Assembly (NCBI GenBank): GCA_903872005.1
Contig: CAIQJD010000343.1
Location: forward strand, 1-16,192
Source of the DNA: an uncultured bacterium
GTDB lineage: Bacteria > Chloroflexota > Anaerolineae > JACIWP01
Length of the DNA stretch: 16,192 nt
Reading direction: 5' to 3'
Below the pieces are notes generated by a model that saw only the letters and a program-made list of their open reading frames with translations, did no database searches and was not told the DNA's origin. Positions 7,005 through 15,316 of the stretch are shown here, piece by piece; positions within the stretch are counted from its first letter, which is position 1; the number at the start of each line of letters is the position of its first letter. The position numbers and the translations under genes were made by a program.

Positions 7005-8039
7005 CTATTTCATCGGATGGGCCGCGAAGAAGTCCCAGATGTACTGCGACGCATTGATGTCCGCATTGGTCGGCCCGAAGACGACCGGATCGAGGACGCT
7101 GCCGCCGGGCCACGTGTGTCCGCCGCCCTCGACGGTGCAGAGCGTCACCGTTGCGCCGTCGGTGCAGTTCTTATAGACCCGGCAGGTCACCGCGCCCTTC
7201 TGGTAGACCACTTCGGTCTCGCCCGAGCAGCCGTTGCGCTGCGCCCAGGCGGCCATCTGGCTGACGATGTCCACTTGCTCCGCGACTTCGACCAGGCCGG
7301 CCGCCCGGATCACTTCGCGCGACCCAGGGAAGACGCGCGCCGGCTGCGGCTCCAGGCGGATCGTCGTCTGCGTGAGCCGGTCGCCGGCCGCCGTCCCGTA
7401 GAATTGCAGCACCGGCATCGCATGCGACGGCAGACACGGCGTGACGCCGGCCGGCGCGGCGACGCCGGCTACTGCGGCGATGCGGCTGCTCAACTGGCAA
7501 CCCAGCCGATAAGCCATGTTGCCGCCGCAGCACATCCCGACGGCATAGATGCGCTTCGCATCAACGTTGTACTGGGCGCTGATGGAATCAATCATCTTGG
7601 AGACGGCGTACACGTCGTCTACCGTGAATTCGCCGCCCAGGATACATTGCCGGCCGTCGGCCCAGCCCTGGCCGAAGCAATCCGGATAGGCCACCAGGAA
7701 GCCGACTTCCTCGGCAATGTCGCTCATTTGACACAACCACTCTTGGCCCTGGCTCAGATCGTCGGTCGGGGCGCCGGGACGCCCGTGCAGGTTGATCACC
7801 AGGGGATAGGCTTTCGTCGCATCATAGGTGGTGGGGACGTAGAGATCGTAGGTGCGATCCAGACCGGGCAGCACTTCGCCACGCGGCAGGCTCAGTTCCT
7901 TGATGTAGCCGGTGGGAAGAGAGGCAGCAGCCGGCTCGACCAAAGCTGGCTCCGCCAGGGCCGGGCTGATCGAGATCCACACGAGCAGCACGGCCAATCC
8001 GACCACGACGCAAATTCCCAATCCCATGCGCGTCTTCAT
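7005..8039 (-). CDS. secreted PHB-depolymerase/feruloyl-esterase-like alpha/beta hydrolase with Cys at the nucleophile position
   Basis: This 344-residue protein has a clear signal peptide (MKTRMGLGICVVVGLAVLLV, then a cleavable SISPALA). The fold is recognisable as the LpqC/PHB-depolymerase esterase family: YPLVINLHGRPG (oxyanion region), VDDVYAVSKMIDSI, AKRIYAVGMCCGGNMAYRLGC around the nucleophile elbow, and EGGGHTWPGG with the catalytic His308. Relatives normally read G-x-S-x-G at the elbow; here it is G-M-Cys170-Cys-G with two TGC codons, as in dienelactone hydrolase, which uses Cys. Many other cysteines suggest disulfides. The start at 8039 was chosen over an ATG 13 codons upstream because AAGGAGG sits just before it and the signal peptide then begins properly. 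Substrate unknown. No convincing promoter was found upstream. Confidence 0.87.
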   Translation of the reverse strand: MKTRMGLGICVVVGLAVLLVWISISPALAEPALVEPAAASLPTGYIKELSLPRGEVLPGLDRTYDLYVPTTYDATKAYPLVINLHGRPGAPTDDLSQGQEWLCQMSDIAEEVGFLVAYPDCFGQGWADGRQCILGGEFTVDDVYAVSKMIDSISAQYNVDAKRIYAVGMCCGGNMAYRLGCQLSSRIAAVAGVAAPAGVTPCLPSHAMPVLQFYGTAAGDRLTQTTIRLEPQPARVFPGSREVIRAAGLVEVAEQVDIVSQMAAWAQRNGCSGETEVVYQKGAVTCRVYKNCTDGATVTLCTVEGGGHTWPGGSVLDPVVFGPTNADINASQYIWDFFAAHPMK

Positions 8040-8040
8040 C

Positions 8041-8060
8041 CTACACCTCCTTATGTGTAG
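8041..8060 (-). promoter_or_regulatory. Shine-Dalgarno inside a hairpin loop of the esterase mRNA
   Basis: On the reverse strand CTACACATAAGGAGGTGTAG can fold with a 6-bp stem (CTACAC/GTGTAG), placing most of the AAGGAGG ribosome site in the loop directly before the ATG at 8039. This could modulate translation; that is inference from sequence alone. Confidence 0.45.
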
Positions 8061-8061
8061 A

Positions 8062-8113
8062 GCGATGGTCTCTGCCATCGCAATGGGTGGAGCGACGGTC
8101 TCCTGTCCATCGC
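8062..8113. repeat. two tandem imperfect hairpin units in the esterase leader
   Basis: The first unit pairs GCGATGG (8062-8068) with CCATCGC (8075-8081) perfectly. The second pairs GCGACGG (8092-8098) with CCATCGC (8107-8113) with one mismatch. Both share the frame GAGCGA(T/C)GGTCTC and look like a duplicated element, about 20-75 nt upstream of the esterase start codon. Confidence 0.7.
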
Positions 8114-8282
8114 TATCTGTGGCCCCAGCTTAGCAGGCGGGCATCAGCCGGACGGCAACCCAACGTCAGAGGATCGTCAAGCGCGCGCCGCGCCGGCCGG
8201 CAGATGGCCTGACGCTGCGCGGCTTTGGCCGGCCGCAGAAGGAGAAGGTGCGACCGGGCGATTTCCAATCACGCGTCCTGTC
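8114..8282. other. intergenic spacer without recognised gene
   Basis: First part of the 569-bp divergent spacer between the esterase (ends upstream at 8039) and the STAND regulator (starts 8609). No coding stretch with a ribosome site, no RNA gene and no promoter convincing on the reverse strand was found. A TTGACG is present at 8173-8178 (reverse strand) but lacks a -10 box at suitable distance. Confidence 0.6.
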
Positions 8283-8495
8283 CACGCACGGCTCTGAAAT
8301 ATCGCTGGAAGGCGCGACAGGGTGATTTCAAAGTCAGCGCATTGACTCTCCGCAGAGGCGCGGAGGTCGCAGAGTCTCAGAAAGGGGCTGGTCTCATCCG
8401 CCTTTGCCTGATTCTCTCTGCGCCCTCTGCGATGTGATAATCAGCATCACGCACCGCCCATGCACGACTTTGAAATGGCCCTGAAGGCGCGAAAC
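8283..8495. repeat. composite repeat region upstream of the STAND gene
   Basis: An imperfect direct repeat of about 37 bp occurs at 8283-8320 and 8459-8495 (shared core GCACG, then GAAAT and GAAGGCGCGA). It flanks a palindrome-rich core. In the core, GACTCT/AGAGTC (8344-8376) encloses CTCCGC/GCGGAG, and an inverted partner rich in CTCTGCG lies at 8414-8431. ATTTCAAAGTC (8325-8335) is the perfect complement of GACTTTGAAAT (8466-8476). This looks like a remnant of a small non-coding repeat element. Confidence 0.6.
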
Positions 8496-8501
8496 GCGCG
8501 C

Positions 8502-8530
8502 TTGAAAACGCGCCCTAGTTCTGCTACAAT
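8502..8530 (+). promoter_or_regulatory. sigma70-type promoter for the BTAD-STAND-WD40 gene
   Basis: TTGAAA (8502-8507), 17 nt, then TACAAT (8525-8530), with a TG one base before the -10 box. The predicted start near 8537 leaves a leader of about 70 nt. Confidence 0.8.
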
Positions 8531-8608
8531 AGATGCAGTAGCCATTCTTCCAATCCCATCATCGCCCCCCCCATGGAAGAGCCAGTTGCGCGCGAAGGAG
8601 ATGTTACC

Positions 8609-11600
8609 ATGGCGCGTGTAGAATTCTTCTTTCTGGGCGACTTCCGTGTCTTGGTCGAAGGCCGGCCGGCCTCGCCGTTCGAGTCCGATAAGGCGCGTGC
8701 CCTGCTGGCCTACCTCCTCATGGAATCGGAGCGACCCCACCGCCGCGATGCGCTGGCCGGCCTCCTCTGGCCCGAACGCCCCGACGGGGCCGCGCTTCGC
8801 AACCTGCGTCAGGCGTTGTTCAGTATTCGCCAGGCCCTTGGCGATGACGCAGCCCATCCACCGCTCCTGTCCGTCACCCATGATGCCATCGGTCTTGATC
8901 GCGCCGGCGACTTCTGGCTCGACGTCAGCGCCTTTGAGACGCTGGCCGCCTCACAGACCCCGGCGCAACTGGAAGAAGCCATCTCCCTCTATCGTGGCGC
9001 GCTCCTCGACAGCCTGACGCGTGTCGACAGCGAACCATTCGAGCAATGGGTACTGGCCGAGCGCGAGCGAGTGCAGCGCCAGGCCGTCGAATGCTTGAGT
9101 CGGCTGGCGAACCTCTACGCCGGCCTCCATCAGATCGAGCCGGCCCTCAAGGCCGTCTGGCGCATCCTGGAGCTTGACCCCTGGCGCGAAGAAGCGCACC
9201 AACAGGCCATGCGCCTGCTGGTAGCCAGCGGGCAGCGCGCCGCGGCCCTGGCGCAATTCGAGACCTGCCGGCGCGTCCTGGCCGAGGAGCTGGGCGCGGA
9301 GCCGGGCGCCGAGACGGTGCGGTTGTACGAGAGCATCCGTGATGGGACATATTCGGCCGGAGCGGGCGCAGAGGAGCTGGCGGCTCTCTCGGCCGGGGCG
9401 GCGCGGCCGGCGCGGCCGGTGGGGGCCTGCCCCTATCGGGGGTTGGCAGCTTTTCGCGAGGCGGATGCGCCATTCTATTACGGGCGCGAAGGGTTCGTGG
9501 ATGTGTTGGAGCGGGCGGTGCGACGCCAGACACTGACCGCGGCGATTGTAGGCTCGTCCGGCTCGGGCAAGTCGTCGGCGTTATTTGCCGGCCTGCTGCC
9601 GCGGCTGCGCCAGGAGGCCGGCTGGCAGTTCGCCTTGTTGCGCGCCGGCGCGCAACCCTTCTATTCTCTCGCCGGGGCGCTGCTGCCGTTGTTGGAGCCG
9701 GGCATGAGCGAGACCGACCGGCTGGCCGAGACGCGCAAACTGGCGGAGCATTTCGGGAAAGGCGAAGTCAGCTTGGCCGAAGTGATCGAGCGCATTCAGG
9801 AAAAGGCCCCTGAGGCCAGCCGGCTGCTGCTGGTGGTGGATCAGTTCGAGGAGTTGTACACGCTGTGCCCGGATACGAGCGTGCAGCGGGCCTTTGTGGA
9901 TGAGTTGCTGGCCGTGGCGGAGGCTGGCAAGGGCCGCCGGCCGGCGCCGTGCATCATCCTGCTGACGCTGCGGGCCGACTTCATGGGCCAGGCGTTAGCG
10001 CATCGGCCCTTTGCCGATGCGCTGCAGGAAGGCGCGCTGCTGATGGGGCCGATGACGCGGGCGGAACTGCGCTCGGCGATTGAGAAGCCGGCGGTGCTGC
10101 AGGGGGCGGCCTTCGAGGCTGGTCTGGTGGAGCGCATCCTGGACGACGTGGGGGAAAAGCCGGGGAACCTGCCGCTGTTGGAGTTCACGCTGACCTTGTT
10201 GTGGGAACGGCAGAGCGACGGTTGGCTGACGCACGGGGACTACACGGCGCTGGGCGGGGTCGAGGGCGCGGTGGCAGCCTACGCGGATCAGGTGTACGCG
10301 GCATTGGACGCCGGCGAACAGGAGCAGGCCCGGCGGGCGCTGGTGCAATTGGTGCGGCCGGGCGAGGGGACGGAAGACACGCGGCGGGTGGCGCTGCGCG
10401 AGGAGTTGGGGGAAGAGAGCTGGCGGCTGATCCAGCGGCTGGCGGACTGGCGGCTGGTGGTGACGGGGCGCGACGCTGAGGGCCGGCAGACGGCCGAGGT
10501 GGTGCACGAGGCGCTGATCCAGAAATGGGGGCAGTATCGGGAGTGGATGAATGCCGACCGGGCTTTCCGGGCGTGGCAGGAGCGGCTGCGGGGGAACCTG
10601 CGGCAGTGGAAAGAGAGCGGGGGCGACGAGGGGGCGCTGCTGGCCGGCGGGCCGTTGGCGGCGGCCGAGAACTGGCTGGCCGAGCGCGGGGGCGACCTGA
10701 GCGAAGCCGAGGCGGCGTACATTCGAGCGGGCCAGACGCTGCAGGCCCGGCAGCAAAGGGAGCGGCAGCGCCGGCGGCAGCGGCTCGTGCTGGGATTGGC
10801 GGCCGGCCTGGTGATTGCGTTGGCTCTGGCGGCCTTTGCCCTGATCCAGCGCCAGGACGCGCTCGCGCAGCGTCAGGAGGCGATCACACAGCGCCAGGCG
10901 ACTGAGCGCCAGGCCGCGATCCTGCTGGCCGGCCAGGCCGAGAACGAGCTGGCCAAGGGCTACGGCGACCGCGCCGTGCTGCTGGCGCTGAATGCGCTGG
11001 AGAACTACCCCTACACCGCGCAGGCCGAGCATGCCCTGGGCGACGCCGTTTCGTACACCCGCGCCGTGCAGCAGTACGCCGGCCACCCGAAGGCCGTGAC
11101 CAGCGTCGCCTGGTCGCCGGATGGCACGCGCATAGCCTCCACCTGCACCGAGGGGAATCGTGTGGATGTCTGGGATCCCCTGACGGGCAAGGTGATCCTG
11201 ACCATGGACGAGCCCAAGCAGACCATCGGCCACGTGTGGGAGAAGGCGCTGCACGTCCAGTGGAGCCAGGACGGCAAGCGCCTGTTGACGCTCAATGGCG
11301 AACGTACGAATTTGGGCAATCAGGACTATACCCTGATGGTGTGGGATGTCGCATCGGGCACGTTGCTTTCTCGCATCGAGATGGCCAACCAGGCCGAGCC
11401 GGAAGGTGACCTGGAGGGCGGAACCCTGGTCCTGTATCCGACCGGGGCGGGGGCAGAGATCGCCCCGCGAGGCGGGCGGCTGGCGACCCTGGGCGGCGAC
11501 AATACGGCTCTCGTTTGGGACGCCGCCTGGCAAAAACCGGCGCTGGTTCTCAGCGGACATACGAAGGGCGTCAACAGCGTGGATTGGTCGCCGGACGAGA

Positions 11601-13105
11601 CGAAGTTGGTCACCGCCAGTCAGGACGGCACGGCGATCGTCTGGGATACGCAGACCGGCCAGGCGCTCACCACGCTGAGCGGCCACACCGGCCGGGTCAG
11701 CGTGGCGCTCTGGTCGCCGGACGGGAGTCAGATCGCGACCGCCGGCGAGGACGGGAGCATACGCATCTGGAAGGCCGGCGACGGTTCCCTGGCGCGGAGC
11801 ATCGAGGGCAACGCCGGCGAAGTGTACAGCCTGGCCTGGGCGCCCAACGGGGTGCGGCTCTTCTCTGGTCATGAGGATGGCAGCATCCACATCTGGGAGA
11901 CCGCCAGCGGCAAGGCGTTGGAGACGCTGCGCGGCCACCAGGGCGCGGTCATGGCCCTGAAGTGGTCGCCCACGGACGACCGGCTGGTCAGCGGCGACGG
12001 CAGCGGCTATGCCCGCGTCTGGAACGCCGCCCCCAGCACCGCCTGGCGTCTGTTCCCACCCCAGGCTGCCCGCGGCGGCGATGGGTTTGCGAATACCGCC
12101 GACTGGTCCAGCGACGGACGGTACCTCGCAATAGCCGGCGGCGACAACATCTACGCCAACGAGCCGCCGCTCTTCGCCCTCTGGGATGTGCAAGCCAATC
12201 GGCTGCTGATGGAGAAGTTGGTTGACAAACTTCATTATTACGGAAACGGTGTGAAGTTCTCGCCGGATAATCGAGCACTCATCTATATCGGCATAAGGGC
12301 ATTCAACAGTTACGCTGACACGGCCACCGCATACGTCTTCGATGCCCAGAGCGGCGAGATCATCCGCACCTTCACTCCGGGCGGCGAAGACCATATGACG
12401 TCCGGCTTTGCCTGGTCGCCGGACGGCTCTATGGTCGTCACGAATCTATTCAGCGGCGACTCCCTGGTCTGGGACTACCAGACGGGCAAACAGGTGGCCA
12501 GACTGCCGCATGGCAAAGAAGGGTTTCTAGCCGGCGATGCCTCGTGGTCGTCGGATGGATCGAAGATCGCCGTGTCCACCGATGACGGCAACGTGCATGT
12601 GTGGGATGCGCGCACCTGGCAACCGCTCTTCGTGGCGCAGCATGATCCATTGGCCTTGATGAATGTCGCGCGCTGGTCGCCGGACGGCAAACGCCTGCTG
12701 ACCGGGGGCGGCGATCTGTCCGGCGGAAAAGACACCTCCGCCCGCATCTGGGACGCCGAGACGGGCAAGGAGTTGTTGGCCTTCCGCGGCCACGCCGAGA
12801 TGGTATTCGTGGGAACCTGGTCGCCGGATGGCCGGCGCATCGCCACCATTGACAACGCCGGCGTCGTCAAAGTCTGGGACTCATCGACCGGCGAGGAGCT
12901 GCTGACCATTACGGTGCCATTGCTCTATTGGGGTCTCGCCCTGTGGTCTCCCGACGGGCAACATCTCGCCATCGTGGGGAACAAGACGCTGCTCAGCGTG
13001 TGGCGCGTTTGGCAGTCCAAGGAGGAGCTGGTCGCCTACGCCAGGGAATGCTGCGTCTTCCGGCAACTGACGGACGCGGAGCGGACGCAGTTCGGCCTGA
13101 AGTAG
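8609..13105 (+). CDS. BTAD (SARP-like) winged-helix / nSTAND NTPase / WD40 signalling protein
   Basis: This is a 1498-residue multidomain regulator. Residues 1-100 form an OmpR/SARP-type winged helix (VEFFFLGDFRVLVEGRP, with LAGLLWPE) followed by a BTAD helical repeat (about 105-250). PYRGLAAF (about 274) opens a STAND NTPase: Walker A GSSGSGKSS (about 314) and Walker B LLLVVDQFEEL (about 406). Residues about 725-748 are one membrane helix, followed by heptads of QRQDALA type. The rest (about 824-1467) contains 14 WD40 units (WSPDG and VWD marks), enough for two seven-bladed propellers, and a tail ending in LTDAERTQFGLK. STAND proteins act as ligand-triggered switches; here the propellers would be the sensor and the winged helix the output. 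AAGGAG eight bases before ATG 8609 favours this start over the in-frame ATG at 8573. Targets and ligand are unknown. Confidence 0.92.
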   Translation: MARVEFFFLGDFRVLVEGRPASPFESDKARALLAYLLMESERPHRRDALAGLLWPERPDGAALRNLRQALFSIRQALGDDAAHPPLLSVTHDAIGLDRAGDFWLDVSAFETLAASQTPAQLEEAISLYRGALLDSLTRVDSEPFEQWVLAERERVQRQAVECLSRLANLYAGLHQIEPALKAVWRILELDPWREEAHQQAMRLLVASGQRAAALAQFETCRRVLAEELGAEPGAETVRLYESIRDGTYSAGAGAEELAALSAGAARPARPVGACPYRGLAAFREADAPFYYGREGFVDVLERAVRRQTLTAAIVGSSGSGKSSALFAGLLPRLRQEAGWQFALLRAGAQPFYSLAGALLPLLEPGMSETDRLAETRKLAEHFGKGEVSLAEVIERIQEKAPEASRLLLVVDQFEELYTLCPDTSVQRAFVDELLAVAEAGKGRRPAPCIILLTLRADFMGQALAHRPFADALQEGALLMGPMTRAELRSAIEKPAVLQGAAFEAGLVERILDDVGEKPGNLPLLEFTLTLLWERQSDGWLTHGDYTALGGVEGAVAAYADQVYAALDAGEQEQARRALVQLVRPGEGTEDTRRVALREELGEESWRLIQRLADWRLVVTGRDAEGRQTAEVVHEALIQKWGQYREWMNADRAFRAWQERLRGNLRQWKESGGDEGALLAGGPLAAAENWLAERGGDLSEAEAAYIRAGQTLQARQQRERQRRRQRLVLGLAAGLVIALALAAFALIQRQDALAQRQEAITQRQATERQAAILLAGQAENELAKGYGDRAVLLALNALENYPYTAQAEHALGDAVSYTRAVQQYAGHPKAVTSVAWSPDGTRIASTCTEGNRVDVWDPLTGKVILTMDEPKQTIGHVWEKALHVQWSQDGKRLLTLNGERTNLGNQDYTLMVWDVASGTLLSRIEMANQAEPEGDLEGGTLVLYPTGAGAEIAPRGGRLATLGGDNTALVWDAAWQKPALVLSGHTKGVNSVDWSPDETKLVTASQDGTAIVWDTQTGQALTTLSGHTGRVSVALWSPDGSQIATAGEDGSIRIWKAGDGSLARSIEGNAGEVYSLAWAPNGVRLFSGHEDGSIHIWETASGKALETLRGHQGAVMALKWSPTDDRLVSGDGSGYARVWNAAPSTAWRLFPPQAARGGDGFANTADWSSDGRYLAIAGGDNIYANEPPLFALWDVQANRLLMEKLVDKLHYYGNGVKFSPDNRALIYIGIRAFNSYADTATAYVFDAQSGEIIRTFTPGGEDHMTSGFAWSPDGSMVVTNLFSGDSLVWDYQTGKQVARLPHGKEGFLAGDASWSSDGSKIAVSTDDGNVHVWDARTWQPLFVAQHDPLALMNVARWSPDGKRLLTGGGDLSGGKDTSARIWDAETGKELLAFRGHAEMVFVGTWSPDGRRIATIDNAGVVKVWDSSTGEELLTITVPLLYWGLALWSPDGQHLAIVGNKTLLSVWRVWQSKEELVAYARECCVFRQLTDAERTQFGLK

Positions 13106-13112
13106 AGGGTGG

Positions 13113-13144
13113 GGCGCGCCGGTCTTGCGTGAGTCCCGCGCGCC
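13113..13144. terminator. weak hairpin between convergent STAND and ptuB genes
   Basis: GGCGCGC (13113-13119) pairs with GCGCGCC (13138-13144) around an 18-nt loop in the 75-bp gap between the two stop codons. No T-run follows in either direction, so terminator function is tentative. Confidence 0.35.
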
Positions 13145-13180
13145 GCTGGAGGATATGGCAGAGTGAGGCCGGCCGGCGGC

Positions 13181-13939
13181 TCAGTAGTTGGCGCCAACTT
13201 GCTGGATGGCGGCAGCGCAGGCCTCCCAGATATCTTTGCGCTGGGCGCGTAGGTCGCAGAATGGCGGGAGCGCCTGACCGGCGCCGATGAAACACCAGCC
13301 CAGCAGGCCGTGGTCATCAGCATCCTGCAAGGCGTCGAGCAACGCGTCAGCCGAGAGGATATCCCCTCTCAAGAACTGATCCACGATGCGGCGCAGCCGG
13401 CGATAGGTGCGGATGCATCCGCTCGCCAAAGCTTCGCGCTGGTCAAGTTGCAGGATCTCCACGGTTCTGAGGCCCCTGGCAGACCAATCCTGGCTATCTG
13501 CATCGAAACGGGGCACGATATTGCCTGTCTGTGGATCGAAATCGAGATACAGCCAGGGTTCCTCTGCGGTCGGGTCAATCAGCAAAGGAGCGCCATCTGC
13601 AGCCAGGGGAAAACGGTCGCCTTTCAGCCGGCCACATTCTGTGCAACAGAGGAGCAAGTTCGGCCACGCGAACATCCGCTCTGGATAGCGCGTTTTCGGC
13701 CAGAAATGCTCGATGTCCGTGCCATGGGAGTCGAGGCAATACATGCAACGCTGGCGCTCTCCCGTCATGCGTCTGAGGACATCCAGCACGGAGCGCAAGG
13801 TCGCCGACTGACGGCCGCTCTGCCATTCTTCATGCACGCGCAATTGGCCGGCGCGGTGCTTTTCGTCAGCTTGGTTCTGTTTCTGGATCAAGCCGTCTTG
13901 CGTCGCAGATGGAAGAACGGTGCGTATCACGCGGCGCAT
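13181..13939 (-). CDS. ptuB: Septu-type HNH endonuclease (PtuB-like)
   Basis: This 252-residue protein carries an HNH nuclease core held by two zinc-type cysteine pairs: CMYC (65-68), then TDIEHFWPK with Asp75, Glu77 and His78, then WPNLLLCCTEC with Asn94 and Cys99/Cys102, followed by LKGDRFPL. This order (C-x2-C, EHF-PK, NLL, C-x2-C, KG) is typical of the PtuB effector of Septu anti-phage systems, which cleaves nucleic acid when licensed by the PtuA ATPase. The start ATG at 13939 has GAGGAG ten bases upstream, inside the end of ptuA. A TTG at 13966 in the same frame has no good ribosome site and was not used. The gene starts four bases after the ptuA stop, so one operon is nearly certain. 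Retron-linked HNH effectors are similar, but no reverse transcriptase is seen here. Confidence 0.8.
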   Translation of the reverse strand: MRRVIRTVLPSATQDGLIQKQNQADEKHRAGQLRVHEEWQSGRQSATLRSVLDVLRRMTGERQRCMYCLDSHGTDIEHFWPKTRYPERMFAWPNLLLCCTECGRLKGDRFPLAADGAPLLIDPTAEEPWLYLDFDPQTGNIVPRFDADSQDWSARGLRTVEILQLDQREALASGCIRTYRRLRRIVDQFLRGDILSADALLDALQDADDHGLLGWCFIGAGQALPPFCDLRAQRKDIWEACAAAIQQVGANY

Positions 13940-13943
13940 CGCG

Positions 13944-15242
13944 TCATAACTCCTCGTCGTTCTCAACCCAGAAACGCAGTTGCTCTACTTTCTTGTCTTC
14001 TTCAGGAGTCAACTTCGCGCCGGCGCGCCGCTTCCCCTGCAGGAGCGCGTACTCCGCGCGCGCCTGTACCGCGCGCGGAGAGCGCGTGTTTTTCAGGCCA
14101 AAGGCCGGCGTTAACAGAATCGTATCCGGTCGGGATGCAATGACTTTGCTGTAATCTTCGTCACTCAGTCTGCGCGGCAGGTCGCTACTGCCTGGCTCGG
14201 GCAATACGAAAAGTCCATGCGTATCCGCCGCCTGACAGATGAGTGGGCTATGCGTGGTGACCAGAAATTGAATATTCGGAAGGTGTTGCTTCAGCCAGAA
14301 GCCAATCTCGCGCTGCCACTCCGGGTGCAAGTGCGCGTCTATTTCGTCTACCAGCACGACGCCGCTGCGTCTGATGACCAATCGGTTGTTCTCGTCACGC
14401 TCGGTCAGTCCCTTCACGCCATATATGGCGATGAGATGGCGGATGATGTCGGCCAGCAACGCCAACGCCACACGGTAGCCATCGCTCATTTCGCCCCAGG
14501 TCAAGGCGATGCCATTGCGGTCGCGCAACCACAAGCCGTCCGAATCTACCTTATCTACCGAAATCTCATTGGGCAGCAAGTTATCACTCAATAGTTCCAG
14601 TAACAGTTCTAACTGCTTGCGTTCGTCTTCACGTTCTTCCAGGTCCTTATACCGCAGGTCACGCAGCCAGGTATCCACCTCTCCCAAAGACGCAGCCTCC
14701 TGGAAGAGCGTGATGAATCGCCCTGTAATGGGAGCAACCATCTGCCGAATGACATCCTGGCTGGGGCCAAAGACGCGTCGAAAAGGGCCATACCCACAAG
14801 AGAACCAGCCCTTGGCATCAGGTGACCACAGTGTGCGAGTCGGCGTTACGTAGCTAGGTGGCTTCCCTGATGGAATAGGATTATCTAGAGATGGTTCCCG
14901 CCCCCCATTTTTCACCGAGATCCTGGCAGGAAACATAGACCGAGAAGTCTTGCCCGAACCGGCGAAGCTATCATCATCAGGGCATGGGACGATCTCCAAC
15001 TGAATGGATGCGTCTTCTTGCGCGCCGGAGCGAATCCAGCCTTGAAAGCTGGGTTGCAGGGCGCGGGCAGTGTCTTTGCCTGTCAATCCCACGGCAATGG
15101 CCTTGAGAAGTGAACTCTTGCCCGAACCATTGTCGCCGGTGAACACCGTCCAGCCGGCATACGTCCCATCCTGGCGCGTGAGATCGAAATCAAGCTCCGT
15201 GAACCCTCGGATGTTTTTTAGGACTACCTTGCTGATATACAT
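13944..15242 (-). CDS. ptuA: Septu-type AAA ATPase (PtuA-like)
   Basis: This 432-residue protein is a complete SMC/ABC-like AAA ATPase. It starts YISKVVLKNIRGFTELDFDL, has Walker A GDNGSGKS (36-43), a central insertion with a short charged helical stretch (about 195-222), an ABC-type signature EMSDGYR (251-257), Walker B VVLVDEIDAHLHPEWQ (295-310) and the switch His331 in TTHSP. In Septu systems, ATPases of this type form assemblies that hold and control the HNH partner, and the ptuA-ptuB pair gives phage resistance. Similar ATPases occur in OLD- and retron-associated systems; the adjacent HNH gene decides for Septu. Base usage differs from the neighbours: host-typical CCGG words are sparse and more A/T-ending codons are used, suggesting acquisition by transfer. 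A near-perfect promoter lies at 15317-15345; the ribosome site (CAGGTG) is weak. Confidence 0.82.
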   Translation of the reverse strand: MYISKVVLKNIRGFTELDFDLTRQDGTYAGWTVFTGDNGSGKSSLLKAIAVGLTGKDTARALQPSFQGWIRSGAQEDASIQLEIVPCPDDDSFAGSGKTSRSMFPARISVKNGGREPSLDNPIPSGKPPSYVTPTRTLWSPDAKGWFSCGYGPFRRVFGPSQDVIRQMVAPITGRFITLFQEAASLGEVDTWLRDLRYKDLEEREDERKQLELLLELLSDNLLPNEISVDKVDSDGLWLRDRNGIALTWGEMSDGYRVALALLADIIRHLIAIYGVKGLTERDENNRLVIRRSGVVLVDEIDAHLHPEWQREIGFWLKQHLPNIQFLVTTHSPLICQAADTHGLFVLPEPGSSDLPRRLSDEDYSKVIASRPDTILLTPAFGLKNTRSPRAVQARAEYALLQGKRRAGAKLTPEEDKKVEQLRFWVENDEEL

Positions 15243-15316
15243 GGATACACCTGTGACTTTTCCAGAGGCGGCGACCTTTGGTCATGTGTCCTACCCCGCG
15301 TTGCCGACTCTCCAGT

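Noticed and set aside
8040..8078. Upstream in-frame ATG at 8078 as start of the esterase
   Set aside because: It would add 13 residues before the signal peptide; the AAGGAGG ribosome site points to the ATG at 8039.
8225..8437. Small rightward open frame of 70 codons in the divergent spacer
   Set aside because: It crosses the repeat elements, lacks a promoter of its own and shows no recognisable protein features.
9995..12394. 799-codon reverse-strand open frame opposite the STAND gene
   Set aside because: Repetitive His/Gln/Pro/Leu composition mirrors the WD40 repeats of the true gene; no domain, promoter or ribosome site.
13186..13199. Perfect 14-bp palindrome AGTTGGCGCCAACT at the 3' end of ptuB
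   Set aside because: It lies inside the last codons (Gly-Ala-Asn-Tyr), has no loop for an RNA hairpin, and palindromes of GGCGCC are expected in this GC-rich DNA.
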